The notes: generated by a model from the sequence alone, not told the origin. Shown: positions 34,734-44,612, counted from the first letter of the stretch. The stretch is DNA of 53,538 nt from JAILZP01 sp037444185 (GCA_037444185.1 JBBIMW010000015.1:1-53538), one strand, 5' to 3'. Numbers and translations: made by a program.

Positions 34734-35765
34734 ATGGGCGAAATGCACTTCAAACAGATGCTCGGGCTTTCGGTTATACTCCTGGCCCTGTCTATGGGGT
34801 CCGGCTGCCGGGAAAAAAGGGTGGACCTGGAACAGGTCAGGCCCGGAGAAAAAATAGTGATCAAGTTTTCCCACGTGGTGGCGGAAGACACTCCCAAAGG
34901 CCTGGCGGCCAAAAAGTTCGCCGAGCTGGCGGAGAAAAGAACCGGCGGCAGGGTTGAAGTGCAGGTATTTCCCAACTCCACCCTTTATGCCGACGGCGAG
35001 GAAATAAAGGCCCTGAGCAGCGGCGCGGTGCATATAATAGCTCCTTCCACATCGAAACTGGGGGATCTGTTTCCCCGCTGGCAGGTCTTCGATATGCCTT
35101 ATATCTTTGAAACAACAGATGATATACAAAGGATTATGAAGGGAAACCTTGGCAAGACACTATACGGAGACCTGGAAAACGGTGGCATATACCCGCTGGC
35201 ATTTTGGGACAACGGTTTCAAACAAATTTCCAACCGGGTGAGGCCCATGGTGCACCCGTCCGATTTCAACGACCTCACCTTCCGTGTTATGATCAACAGC
35301 GTCATACTGGAAGAACAATTCAGGCTCCTGGGGGCCACACCGGTTCAAATAAGGTTCAACGAGGTTTATCAAGCCCTTTCCTCCCATATGGTGGACGGGC
35401 ATGAGAACACCTTGTCCAATATAGTCACCCACAAATTCTACGAAAGCCAGCCCTACCTGACGGTAAGCAACCACGGATTTTTAGGCTACGTGGTGATGGC
35501 GGACAAAAAATTCTGGACGGAGCTGCCGCCGGACATCCGGAAGCAACTGGAGGAAATCATGGCGGAAGTCACCGGGTGGGAGAGGGAACAGGCCAGAATA
35601 ATCAACGACCGGGACATGAAGGTGCTTATGGAATCCGGCAAGGTTAAAATACACTTTCAAACGCCGGAGGAGAGGGAGGAGTGGAAATGGGCGCTTAGGG
35701 GCCTGGAAAAAAAGATGACCGAGATATTGGGCCCTCAGTTGTTCAAAGAACTCGGAGGCAACTAA
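34734..35765 (+). CDS. TRAP-type (DctP) C4-dicarboxylate-binding lipoprotein, probably a DctB-like co-sensor
   Basis: The 343-residue protein has a short signal peptide ending in a lipobox-like GSGC (Cys25), then a DctP-type binding domain (IKFSHVVAEDTPKG, VFPNSTLYADGEEIKALSSG, FRVMINSVILEEQFRLLGATP with the conserved Arg). It is secreted and lipid-anchored. No DctQ or DctM permease is next to it; instead it closes a kinase-regulator operon. In Bacillus subtilis the binding protein DctB works with DctS/DctR in sensing, so a sensory role fits better than transport. ATG 34734 or 34743 may be the start. Confidence 0.85.
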   Translation: MGEMHFKQMLGLSVILLALSMGSGCREKRVDLEQVRPGEKIVIKFSHVVAEDTPKGLAAKKFAELAEKRTGGRVEVQVFPNSTLYADGEEIKALSSGAVHIIAPSTSKLGDLFPRWQVFDMPYIFETTDDIQRIMKGNLGKTLYGDLENGGIYPLAFWDNGFKQISNRVRPMVHPSDFNDLTFRVMINSVILEEQFRLLGATPVQIRFNEVYQALSSHMVDGHENTLSNIVTHKFYESQPYLTVSNHGFLGYVVMADKKFWTELPPDIRKQLEEIMAEVTGWEREQARIINDRDMKVLMESGKVKIHFQTPEEREEWKWALRGLEKKMTEILGPQLFKELGGN

Positions 35766-35799
35766 AAAAGTCCACCCGGCTTTCCCCGCGGCAAAACCG

Positions 35800-36420
35800 T
35801 CAGTACCTCCGCAGCAGTCCCACCACTTTGCCCAAAATCGACACATCCACGGCAATGATGGAGTTCATGGACCTGTTTTCGGGCTTCAGTCTGACGTGGT
35901 TGTTTTCCTTGAAGAACCTTTTTACGGTGGCCTCGTCCTCAATCATGGACACCACTATATCGCCGTTACTGGCGTTGTGCTGCCTTCTGACAACCACCAG
36001 ATCACCTTCGTGAATGCCGGCCTCTATCATGCTGTCACCGCGCACTTTCAGCATAAAGAATTCTCCTTCACCAAAAAAGGAGGCCGGCAAGGGAAGGGAG
36101 TACTCGCGATTTTCATCTGCCAGAATGGGCAGACCGGCAGCGACCCGGCCAAGGACTGGAACCACGCTTATCTCCCCTATCCCGCCGTCGCCGCCCCTGA
36201 CCGGGTCTCCCACCAACTCCACGGCCCTGGGCTTGGTGGGGTCACGGCGAATGTACCCCTTGTCTTCAAGTCTCTTCAGATAACCGTGCACTGTGGAACT
36301 GGACTTCAAACCAACGGCGGCGCCTATTTCCCTTACGGATGGCGGATACCCTTTGGAACGGACGTTCTTTCTGATAAAATCAACAATGGCCGCCTCCCTC
36401 TGTGTCAGCTGATCTCCCAC
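35800..36420 (-). CDS. lexA: LexA, SOS-response repressor
   Basis: LexA represses DNA-damage genes and cleaves itself when RecA is activated. The 206-residue protein has a winged-helix DNA-binding domain (about 1-70), the autocleavage site Ala95-Gly96 (VAAGLP), catalytic Ser130 (VRGDSMIEAGI) and Lys167 (EATVKRFF). The GTG start at 36420 opens MGDQLTQRE. It converges with the DctP-type gene and diverges from mmcA. An SOS box lies in its promoter at 36478-36491. Confidence 0.97.
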   Translation of the reverse strand: MGDQLTQREAAIVDFIRKNVRSKGYPPSVREIGAAVGLKSSSTVHGYLKRLEDKGYIRRDPTKPRAVELVGDPVRGGDGGIGEISVVPVLGRVAAGLPILADENREYSLPLPASFFGEGEFFMLKVRGDSMIEAGIHEGDLVVVRRQHNASNGDIVVSMIEDEATVKRFFKENNHVRLKPENRSMNSIIAVDVSILGKVVGLLRRY

Positions 36421-36452
36421 AAAAACACCAGCCTTTCCATTTTCTAAGCAGC

Positions 36453-36491
36453 ATTATAACACAAAACCAAATAAAGCAAAACACCTGTTCG
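36453..36491 (-). promoter_or_regulatory. lexA promoter with SOS (LexA) box
   Basis: On the minus strand CGAACAGGTGTTTT (36478-36491) matches 13 of 14 positions of the Gram-positive SOS box CGAACRNRYGTTYG. TATAAT (complement of 36453-36458) is a perfect -10, with only a weak -35 (TTTGCT) about 16 bases upstream. The SOS box overlaps that -35, as expected for autorepression. Confidence 0.75.
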
Positions 36492-36570
36492 TAAAAAAAT
36501 AAATATTTTATATTTTTTAGAAGGAATGGGCTTGATATGGTCGAAGTATTTTTAAAAAGGTGAAGAAGAT

Positions 36571-38253
36571 ATGTCGAAAATCAAAGTGGCCATTGTGGGT
36601 TCCGGAGAAGAGGGACGGTCGATGTACAAAATGATCCGGGCCGTTCCAGAAGTCGAGGTGTCCGGACCATACTGCGAAGATAACGCCTCCTTCGCGGCGG
36701 AGCGGGGGAGGCGGCCGCGCCGGCTGGCCGACCTGGCCGGTGACGGCGTAATTGACGTGGTCATATTGACCCGGGGGGCCGAGAATACAAAAGAAGAAAT
36801 CCTCCGCCTGATAAAGCCCGGCACCTCCCTGGTGGAGGCCGGTGCGGTGAATCTGATTGCTTCCCTTTTGAAGGAAAAGGAAAAATTGCTTGAGTTCAAA
36901 AAAATTCAAAGCGAGCTGACCATAATACTCAATTCGGTCCATGAAGCCATAGAGGTGGCCGACACCGACGGCGTAATCAAATACGTCAACCCCGCCTTCA
37001 CCAGGATTACCGGCATACCGGAGCATGAAAGAATAGGAAAGAACATATTTCTGGTTTCCCCGGAAGGCGCCCTGGCCACGGTGCTCAGAACCGGCAAAAA
37101 CATTTTCGGGCACAGGATAAGGGTGGGAGGAAGCAACTCAGAGGTCATATCCAACGCCGCCCCGATTTATGTGGACGGGGGTATGATCGGAGGGGTGGTG
37201 GTGTTCCAGCATCTCACCGACGTGATGAAGCTGATGGAAGAGCTTCGCAAATCTACATCCCTGATAGAAAACCTGTACGAAAAACTGGGACAGATCACCA
37301 CCAGCAAATACACATTCAAAGACATACTGGGCACCAGCAATGAGATTAAAAAAAGCATCCAGGTGGCCGAACGGTCTGCCAGGTCCAATTCCACAGTTCT
37401 TCTTCTGGGGGAAAGCGGCACCGGCAAAGAGCTGTTCGCCCACGCCATACATCATGCCAGCCCCCGCCGTGAAAAGCCCTTCATCAAAGTGAACTGTGCC
37501 GCTATTCCAGAAAACCTGCTGGAGAGCGAGTTTTTCGGATACACCAAGGGCGCCTTCACAGGGGCCGTCAAATCAAAAATAGGCAAATTCGAGCTGGCCA
37601 ACGGGGGAACCATATTCCTGGACGAAATAGGCGACATGAGCCTCAACTTACAGGGAAAACTCCTCCGGGTGCTGCAGGAGATGGAGTTCGAAAAGGTAGG
37701 CGGCAACCAGACCATAAAGGTGGACGTAAGGGTTATAGCTGCCACCAACCGGAACCTCAGGGAGCTGATCAGACAGGGAAGATTCCGGGAGGATCTGTAT
37801 TACCGTCTCAACGTAGTTGAAATCACCATCCCCCCCCTGAGAAGCCACAAGGAGGATCTGCCCCTTTTATGCAACAACCTGATCATCAAGCTGAACAGAA
37901 AACTGGGGAAAAAGGTGAAGGGCCTTTCCAAGGACGCCGAAGAGGCGCTCTTCAGCTACAACTGGCCGGGCAATGTGCGGGAGTTGGAAAATGTTATTGA
38001 AAGGGTGATGGTAACCGCTGACGACGAGGTAATCACCAAAAGGAACCTTCTCCAACACGTCAGCCAGTTTAAAAACAGCACGGAAAAGGACCTGGACATA
38101 ATTCCCATTGATCAGATGGAGCAAATGCTAATAAGAAAAGCCATCCTCAAATTCGGCAATACAGTGGAGGGAAAAAGGAAAGCCGCCCAGTCCCTGAATA
38201 TTTCCCTGGCCACACTTTACAATAAAATAAAGAAAATCCATTCGGACAATTAG
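36571..38253 (+). CDS. mmcA: sigma54-dependent activator of the methylmalonyl-CoA operon (MmcA-like)
   Basis: Enhancer-binding protein of 560 residues. Residues ~1-105 resemble a Rossmann NAD(P)-binding domain (VAIVGSGEEGRSMYKMI, with GxGxxG). A PAS domain follows (about 110-225), then the AAA+ domain with GESGTGKELFA (about 278), the sigma54-contact loop GAFTGA (about 327-332) and TIFLDEIGDM, and a C-terminal Fis-type helix-turn-helix (about 520-556). It lies directly upstream of the propionate operon and its -24/-12 promoter, in the position of MmcA of Pelotomaculum thermopropionicum. ATG 36571 follows AAAAGGTGAAG. Confidence 0.9.
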   Translation: MSKIKVAIVGSGEEGRSMYKMIRAVPEVEVSGPYCEDNASFAAERGRRPRRLADLAGDGVIDVVILTRGAENTKEEILRLIKPGTSLVEAGAVNLIASLLKEKEKLLEFKKIQSELTIILNSVHEAIEVADTDGVIKYVNPAFTRITGIPEHERIGKNIFLVSPEGALATVLRTGKNIFGHRIRVGGSNSEVISNAAPIYVDGGMIGGVVVFQHLTDVMKLMEELRKSTSLIENLYEKLGQITTSKYTFKDILGTSNEIKKSIQVAERSARSNSTVLLLGESGTGKELFAHAIHHASPRREKPFIKVNCAAIPENLLESEFFGYTKGAFTGAVKSKIGKFELANGGTIFLDEIGDMSLNLQGKLLRVLQEMEFEKVGGNQTIKVDVRVIAATNRNLRELIRQGRFREDLYYRLNVVEITIPPLRSHKEDLPLLCNNLIIKLNRKLGKKVKGLSKDAEEALFSYNWPGNVRELENVIERVMVTADDEVITKRNLLQHVSQFKNSTEKDLDIIPIDQMEQMLIRKAILKFGNTVEGKRKAAQSLNISLATLYNKIKKIHSDN

Positions 38254-38262
38254 GATAGTGCC

Positions 38263-38355
38263 ATGAAACCTGTTTTGACGGCACCGGACATGCCGGGCCG
38301 GATAAAGCCGGGGGACTGTTTCAACAGCCTACTGGATCAATTGGTAAAATTATAA
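38263..38355 (+). CDS. possible 30-residue small protein
   Basis: ATG 38263 follows AGGA (38252-38255) by 7 bases and opens a 30-codon frame (MKPVLTAPDMPGRIK, GDCFNSLLDQLVKL) ending at TAA 38353-38355, immediately after mmcA. No homologue is recognised. It may be a real small protein, a remnant of a longer gene, or chance. Confidence 0.3.
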   Translation: MKPVLTAPDMPGRIKPGDCFNSLLDQLVKL

Positions 38356-38383
38356 AAGCCGGATTGCTTCTATAAATTGGAAT

Positions 38384-38403
38384 ACAATTGTCCACAATTG
38401 TCC
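38384..38403. promoter_or_regulatory. tandem 10-bp repeats, candidate activator site for MmcA
   Basis: ACAATTGTCC occurs twice head-to-tail (38384-38393 and 38394-38403), each with a CAATTG dyad, followed by a third partial unit (ACATTGCAAT). The sites are on the same helix face and about 155-170 bases upstream of the -24/-12 promoter, the normal distance for an enhancer bound by a sigma54 activator. Confidence 0.5.
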
Positions 38404-38554
38404 ACATTGCAATCCCTTAATGCAAAAGGGTTTCAGTTGTTGTATTTCCAGGTCTTATAATCGAATGGAGTACCATTGCTATTTTTAGAGATTTTAAATA
38501 GCGTGGAGGCAAGTATCCGTTATGAAATAGGCCGCACGGACAAGCTGCGGGTGC

Positions 38555-38570
38555 AGGCACGTTTTTTGCA
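38555..38570 (+). promoter_or_regulatory. sigma54 (-24/-12) promoter of the mmc operon
   Basis: AGGCACGTTTTTTGCA (38555-38570) matches the consensus TGGCACG-N4-TTGCA at all but the first position. GG (38556-38557) and GC (38568-38569) are separated by exactly 10 bases. Transcription would begin near 38581, about 20-30 bases before the fumarase gene. The adjacent gene encodes a sigma54 activator. Confidence 0.82.
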
Positions 38571-38604
38571 GCGGTTTACTTCTTAAATAATACACAGTCC
38601 GGGG

Positions 38605-39456
38605 GTGTGCAAAATAAAAACAATACACACGAAAGAAATCACCGAGACAGTGGCCCGTTTATGCATAGAGGCCAATTACTACCTGGGCGACGACGTATTG
38701 AAGGCCTTCGGGAAAGGCCGGGAGGAAGAGTCATCGCTGACCGGAAAGGATATTCTCACGCAGTTGCTTTTAAACGCTGAAATTGCCGCCCAGGACCAGG
38801 TTCCCATGTGCCAGGACACCGGTTCCGCCGTAGTTTTTCTGGATGTGGGGCAAGAGGTCTGGATAGAGGGGGGAAACCTGAGTGACGCAGTCAACGACGG
38901 GGTCCGCAAAGGATATGCCGAAGGGTATCTGCGCAAATCCATCGTCGGCCACCCGCTGAACAGGGTCAACACCGGGGACAACACCCCCGCTGTGATACAC
39001 ACCAGAATAGTCCCCGGGGACAGTCTGAAAATAACCGTCAGCCCAAAGGGTGGAGGCAGTGAAAACATGAGCGCCATAAAAATGCTGAAACCCGCCGAAG
39101 GGATTGAGGGAATAAAAAAATTTGTCATCGACACCGTGAAATCTGCCGGCCCCAACCCCTGTCCTCCCATTGTGGTGGGGGTGGGAATAGGCGGAACCTT
39201 TGAAAAATGCGCACTTCTGGCAAAGGAGGCCCTTTTGCGGGAACTGGGACACCCGAGCCCGCTACCCGACATAGCAGCCCTGGAAAAGGAACTGTTCACG
39301 GATATAAACTCCCTGGGCATCGGCCCTCAGGGCCTTGGGGGAAGAACCACGGCCCTGGCTGTGCATGTAGAGCTCTATCCCTGCCACATTGCCAGCCTGC
39401 CGGTGGCGGTGAACATCAACTGCCACGCCGCCAGGCACAAGGAAGCCGTTCTCTGA
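38605..39456 (+). CDS. mmcB: fumarate hydratase, alpha (N-terminal) subunit, class I iron-sulfur type
   Basis: With the next gene it forms a two-subunit, oxygen-sensitive [4Fe-4S] fumarase that hydrates fumarate to malate. The 283-residue protein carries three cluster Cys: VPMCQDTGSA, GPNPCPPIVVG and FEKCALLAKEA. The only classical start, GTG 38605, overlaps the ribosome site GGGGGTG (38601-38607). ATA at 38614 is 6 bases after that site and aligns with where family members usually begin (IKTIHTKEITETVA), so an ATA start, or a recent ATG-to-ATA change, is likely. First gene of the mmc operon. Confidence 0.93.
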   Translation: MCKIKTIHTKEITETVARLCIEANYYLGDDVLKAFGKGREEESSLTGKDILTQLLLNAEIAAQDQVPMCQDTGSAVVFLDVGQEVWIEGGNLSDAVNDGVRKGYAEGYLRKSIVGHPLNRVNTGDNTPAVIHTRIVPGDSLKITVSPKGGGSENMSAIKMLKPAEGIEGIKKFVIDTVKSAGPNPCPPIVVGVGIGGTFEKCALLAKEALLRELGHPSPLPDIAALEKELFTDINSLGIGPQGLGGRTTALAVHVELYPCHIASLPVAVNINCHAARHKEAVL

Positions 39457-39487
39457 TACTATATTCGAATGTGGAGGTGCGTTCAAA

Positions 39488-40048
39488 TTGCCCCAGACAC
39501 AAATAAAACTGACCACCCCCTTAAGCGACGAAACCGTGGAAAACCTCCGGATAGGACAGAAGGTTCTCCTTAACGGGGTTCTATTTACCGGCAGGGACGC
39601 CGCACACAAAAAGATGGTTGAACTGCTGGACCAAGGCAAGCCCCTGCCCATCGACATAAAGGGACAGGTGATATACTACGTGGGTCCTTCCCCGGCCAAG
39701 CCGGGTCAGATCATCGGGTCCGCCGGCCCCACCACATCGGGCAGGATGGACTCATACACTCCCAAACTCATTGCCCTGGGACTGAAGGGAATGATCGGCA
39801 AGGGCAAAAGGTCCCAGGAAGTGATCAAGGCCATCAAGCAGCATAAATCAGTGTACTTCGCAGCCGTGGGCGGAGCGGCCGCCCTTATTTCCAAGAGCAT
39901 AAAAAGCTGCCGGGTGGTGGCTTACCCAGAACTGGGGCCGGAGGCGATACATGAGCTTTACGTGGAAAACTTCCCCGTCATAGTGACCAACGACACCCTG
40001 GGCGGCGACCTGTACGAAGAGGGACTCAAGATATACGCGATCAAATAA
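39488..40048 (+). CDS. mmcC: fumarate hydratase, beta (C-terminal) subunit
   Basis: Completes the class I fumarase. The 186-residue protein contains LLNGVLFTGRDAAHKKM, GSAGPTTSGRMD (substrate-binding segment) and the AVGGAAALISKSIK and GPEAIHEL blocks of the family. TTG start 39488 follows GGAGGTG by about 9 bases. Its length is normal for the split form. Confidence 0.93.
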   Translation: MPQTQIKLTTPLSDETVENLRIGQKVLLNGVLFTGRDAAHKKMVELLDQGKPLPIDIKGQVIYYVGPSPAKPGQIIGSAGPTTSGRMDSYTPKLIALGLKGMIGKGKRSQEVIKAIKQHKSVYFAAVGGAAALISKSIKSCRVVAYPELGPEAIHELYVENFPVIVTNDTLGGDLYEEGLKIYAIK

Positions 40049-40075
40049 ATAGTATCCCAAAAAGGAGAGGTTGTA

Positions 40076-41188
40076 TTGAAGCTTTACGAATACATGGGGA
40101 AAAACCTTTTGTCCAGTTACGGCATATCCGTTCCCCGCGGCAAAATGGCCGCCACTCCCGGCGATGCCTCGTCTGCGGCCTCGGAAATAGGTTCGGAAGT
40201 GGTGATCAAATCACAGATACTGTCCGGCAAAAGGGGGAAGGGAGGGGGCATACTGTTCGCCTCGACCCCCGAAGAAGCCGGCGTGGCGGCGGCCAGAATA
40301 CTGGGCGGCTCCATCCAGGGACTGACCGTGGAGTCCGTTCTGGTGGAAGAAAAAATCAATATTGAACGGGAGTTTTATCTTGCCGTCACCGTGGACGGGT
40401 CCGCCAAAAAACCGGTGATTATCGCCTCCTCCAGCGGCGGGATGGACATTGAAGAAGTGCCGGACGAAGAAATAATAAAATATCACATCGATGTATTTCT
40501 CGGCCTCCAGCCTTACGCGGCCAGGGAGATAACCAGGCGGCTGGGCCTCACCGGCCCCCTGGCCAGGGAAATGCAAAACATGTTGCCCTTATTATACAGA
40601 ATCTTCAGGGAAAAGGACGCCGAACTGGTGGAGATAAACCCCCTGGTAATAAGCGGCGACAGGCTGATCGCCGCCGACGCCAAGGTGACCATAGACGATG
40701 ATGGCCTTTTCAGGCAGCAGGGGCTGCCCCGGGTTGAGGAGAGAACCGAAGCGGAACAGAAAGCCCACGCCCTGGGGTTGTCATATGTACAGCTGGAAGG
40801 CAATATTGCGGTAATGGCCAACGGCGCAGGAATCACCATGGGCACACTGGATATCATACAGCACTATGGAGGCAGTCCGTCCAACTTCCTGGACGCCGGC
40901 GGCGGAACCGGCATGGAAGCCACCGCCAAGGCGCTGGAAATACTTCTGTCCACCAACCCGAAGGTGATACTGATCAATATATTCGGCGGCATCACCCGCT
41001 GCGACGATGTTGCCAACGCCCTGATAAAGGTAAAAAACGAAAGGGAAATACCGGTTCCCGTGGTTATCCGCCTGGTGGGCACCAACGAGGAAATTGGAGT
41101 CAAAATACTGCAGGAGAATGGGTTCGAGGCATACAAAATGATGCACGAAGCGGCGGCCAAGGCCGTGGAACTGGCAGGGCAGCAGTGA
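40076..41188 (+). CDS. sucC: succinyl-CoA synthetase beta subunit
   Basis: Converts succinyl-CoA, ADP or GDP and phosphate to succinate, CoA and NTP: the substrate-level phosphorylation step of propionate oxidation. The 370-residue protein has an ATP-grasp N-terminal domain (LLSSYGISVPRG, VVIKSQILSGKRGKGGGI), VEINPLVI, and the GAGITMGTLDIIQHYGG and INIFGGITRCDDVANA blocks at the C-terminus. Equivalent to mmcD. TTG start 40076 follows AAAGGAGAGG. Confidence 0.94.
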   Translation: MKLYEYMGKNLLSSYGISVPRGKMAATPGDASSAASEIGSEVVIKSQILSGKRGKGGGILFASTPEEAGVAAARILGGSIQGLTVESVLVEEKINIEREFYLAVTVDGSAKKPVIIASSSGGMDIEEVPDEEIIKYHIDVFLGLQPYAAREITRRLGLTGPLAREMQNMLPLLYRIFREKDAELVEINPLVISGDRLIAADAKVTIDDDGLFRQQGLPRVEERTEAEQKAHALGLSYVQLEGNIAVMANGAGITMGTLDIIQHYGGSPSNFLDAGGGTGMEATAKALEILLSTNPKVILINIFGGITRCDDVANALIKVKNEREIPVPVVIRLVGTNEEIGVKILQENGFEAYKMMHEAAAKAVELAGQQ

Positions 41189-41219
41189 GCAGGGGCAGAG
41201 GAAAGGATGAGGTGTATTA

Positions 41220-42089
41220 ATGGCGATAATAATTGACCAAAATACAAATGTGATTGTTCAGGGAGCCACCGGAAACCAGGGGAGGTTCCATATGCGTCAG
41301 ATGCTGGCCTACGGCACCAAAATCGTGGGCGGCATATCGCCGGGAAAGGGCGGCCTGGAGGTGGACGGGGTTAAGATTTACGACACCGTTTTTGCCGCCA
41401 TGGAGGACCATAGGGTTGACGCCTCCTGTCTGTTCATTCCAGCCCCCTTGGCCAAAGACGCCGCATTTGAGGCCATAGAGGCCGGCGTCAAGGTGCTGGT
41501 GATTATCACCGAGCACATTCCATTGCACGACGAGATGGAAATAATCAGGTTGGCCAGACTCAAGGGCGCCACGGTTATAGGACCGAACACCTTTGGTGTC
41601 GTTTCGTCGGGCAAATGTAAAATAGGTATACCCCCAAACCAGTTTTTTGTGCCCGGCCCGGTGGGCGTGGTGGCCCGCAGCGGAACCCTCACGTACGAAA
41701 TAGTGGGCAACCTAACCGTCGGCGGCATCGGCCAGTCAACGGTGGTGGGACTTGGGGGCGACCGGGTGGTGGGGCTGTCCTTCGTAGACGTATTGCAAAG
41801 ATTCGAGAAAGACCAGGAAACCAAAGCAGTGGTACTGGTGGGCGAAATTGGGGGAAACCAGGAAGAGGAAGCCTCTCTGTTTATTAAAAAAATGACCAAG
41901 CCAGTGGTGGCCTACATAGCCGGAAAGAGCGCGCCTCCCGGCAAAAGGATGGGGCACGCCGGGGCCATTATAGAGCGCGGCAGGGGCACCTTCGAAGGCA
42001 AGGTAACGGCGCTGAAGGAGGCCGGAGCGGCGGTGGCCACGCTTCCATTTGAAGTCCCGGCTCTGATCAAGGATAGAATGGGGCTTTAA
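41220..42089 (+). CDS. sucD: succinyl-CoA synthetase alpha subunit
   Basis: The 289-residue CoA-binding subunit carries the Rossmann-type IVQGATGNQGRFHMRQML, the PNTFG loop and the phospho-His segment MGHAGAIIERGRGT. It pairs with the upstream beta subunit. Equivalent to mmcE. ATG 41220 follows GGATGAGG. Confidence 0.95.
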   Translation: MAIIIDQNTNVIVQGATGNQGRFHMRQMLAYGTKIVGGISPGKGGLEVDGVKIYDTVFAAMEDHRVDASCLFIPAPLAKDAAFEAIEAGVKVLVIITEHIPLHDEMEIIRLARLKGATVIGPNTFGVVSSGKCKIGIPPNQFFVPGPVGVVARSGTLTYEIVGNLTVGGIGQSTVVGLGGDRVVGLSFVDVLQRFEKDQETKAVVLVGEIGGNQEEEASLFIKKMTKPVVAYIAGKSAPPGKRMGHAGAIIERGRGTFEGKVTALKEAGAAVATLPFEVPALIKDRMGL

Positions 42090-42106
42090 GTAAGGGGGGG
42101 GAAATT

Positions 42107-43771
<1,665 letters not shown>

Positions 43772-43786
43772 GCGGGGGGATCTGCC

Positions 43787-44185
43787 ATGAGCGATAAACC
43801 AATCAGGGTATTGGTGGCCAAACCGGGGCTGGACGGCCACGACAGGGGGGCCAAGGTAATCGCCCAGGCCTTTCGTAATGCGGGGATGGAAGTCATATAC
43901 ACCGGACTGCGCCAGACCCCGGACCAGATAGTACAGACCGCCCTCCAGGAGGACGTGAAGGTGGTGGCCTTGAGCAGCCTCTCGGGGGCTCATCTGCACC
44001 TCTTCCCGCCGGTGGTGCAGGGTTTAGAAAACAGCAACGCTGGGGATATTCTGGTATTGGGGGGGGGAGTGATACCGGACGAGGACATTCCCCGGCTCAA
44101 GGAGGCCGGAATAGCCGAGGTCTTCGGCCCGGGAACGCCCACCGGGACCATAGTGGAGTTTATAAAAGAAAAACTGATCAGGTGA
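43787..44185 (+). CDS. mmcG: methylmalonyl-CoA mutase, small B12-binding subunit
   Basis: The 132-residue cobalamin-binding chain has the base-off His motif DxHxxG as LDGHDRGAK near residue 15-22, SSLSGAH and GGGVIPDED. It must combine with the large subunit encoded upstream. ATG 43787 follows GGGGGG. Confidence 0.96.
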   Translation: MSDKPIRVLVAKPGLDGHDRGAKVIAQAFRNAGMEVIYTGLRQTPDQIVQTALQEDVKVVALSSLSGAHLHLFPPVVQGLENSNAGDILVLGGGVIPDEDIPRLKEAGIAEVFGPGTPTGTIVEFIKEKLIR

Positions 44186-44210
44186 CAGGGCCACCGAGGA
44201 GGTAAATTGC

Positions 44211-44612
44211 ATGGTAAGGAAAATTGACCACATAGGCATCGCGGTCAGGGACCTGGACGAGGCCATCAGATTTTACGAAGGTGCCCTGGGAATAAAGGTC
44301 ACAGAAATCGAGGAAGTGCCCGATCAAAAGGTGAGGGTGGCCTTTCTTCCCACCGGCGACAGCGAGGTGGAACTGCTGGAGTCCACCTCCCCTGACGGCC
44401 CCATCGCCAGATTTATTGAAAAAAACGGCGAGGGGATACAGCATATAGCCTTCCGGGTGGACAGTGTGGAGGAAAAACTGGCGGAATTGAAAAACAGCGG
44501 GGTGCGTCTAATAGACGAAAAACCCCGCCGGGGCGCAGGGGGGGCCATGATTGCCTTCCTGCACCCCAAGTCCACCTTCGGAACCCTGGTTGAAATCTGT
44601 GAGCGGAAATAA
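44211..44612 (+). CDS. mce: methylmalonyl-CoA epimerase
   Basis: Interconverts (R)- and (S)-methylmalonyl-CoA, linking carboxyltransferase and mutase. The 133-residue VOC-fold metalloprotein shows DHIGIAVRDLDEAI (His ligand), GIQHIAFRV (His ligand), EVELLES and FGTLVEICE (Glu ligand). Equivalent to mmcH. ATG 44211 after GGAGG. Confidence 0.95.
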   Translation: MVRKIDHIGIAVRDLDEAIRFYEGALGIKVTEIEEVPDQKVRVAFLPTGDSEVELLESTSPDGPIARFIEKNGEGIQHIAFRVDSVEEKLAELKNSGVRLIDEKPRRGAGGAMIAFLHPKSTFGTLVEICERK

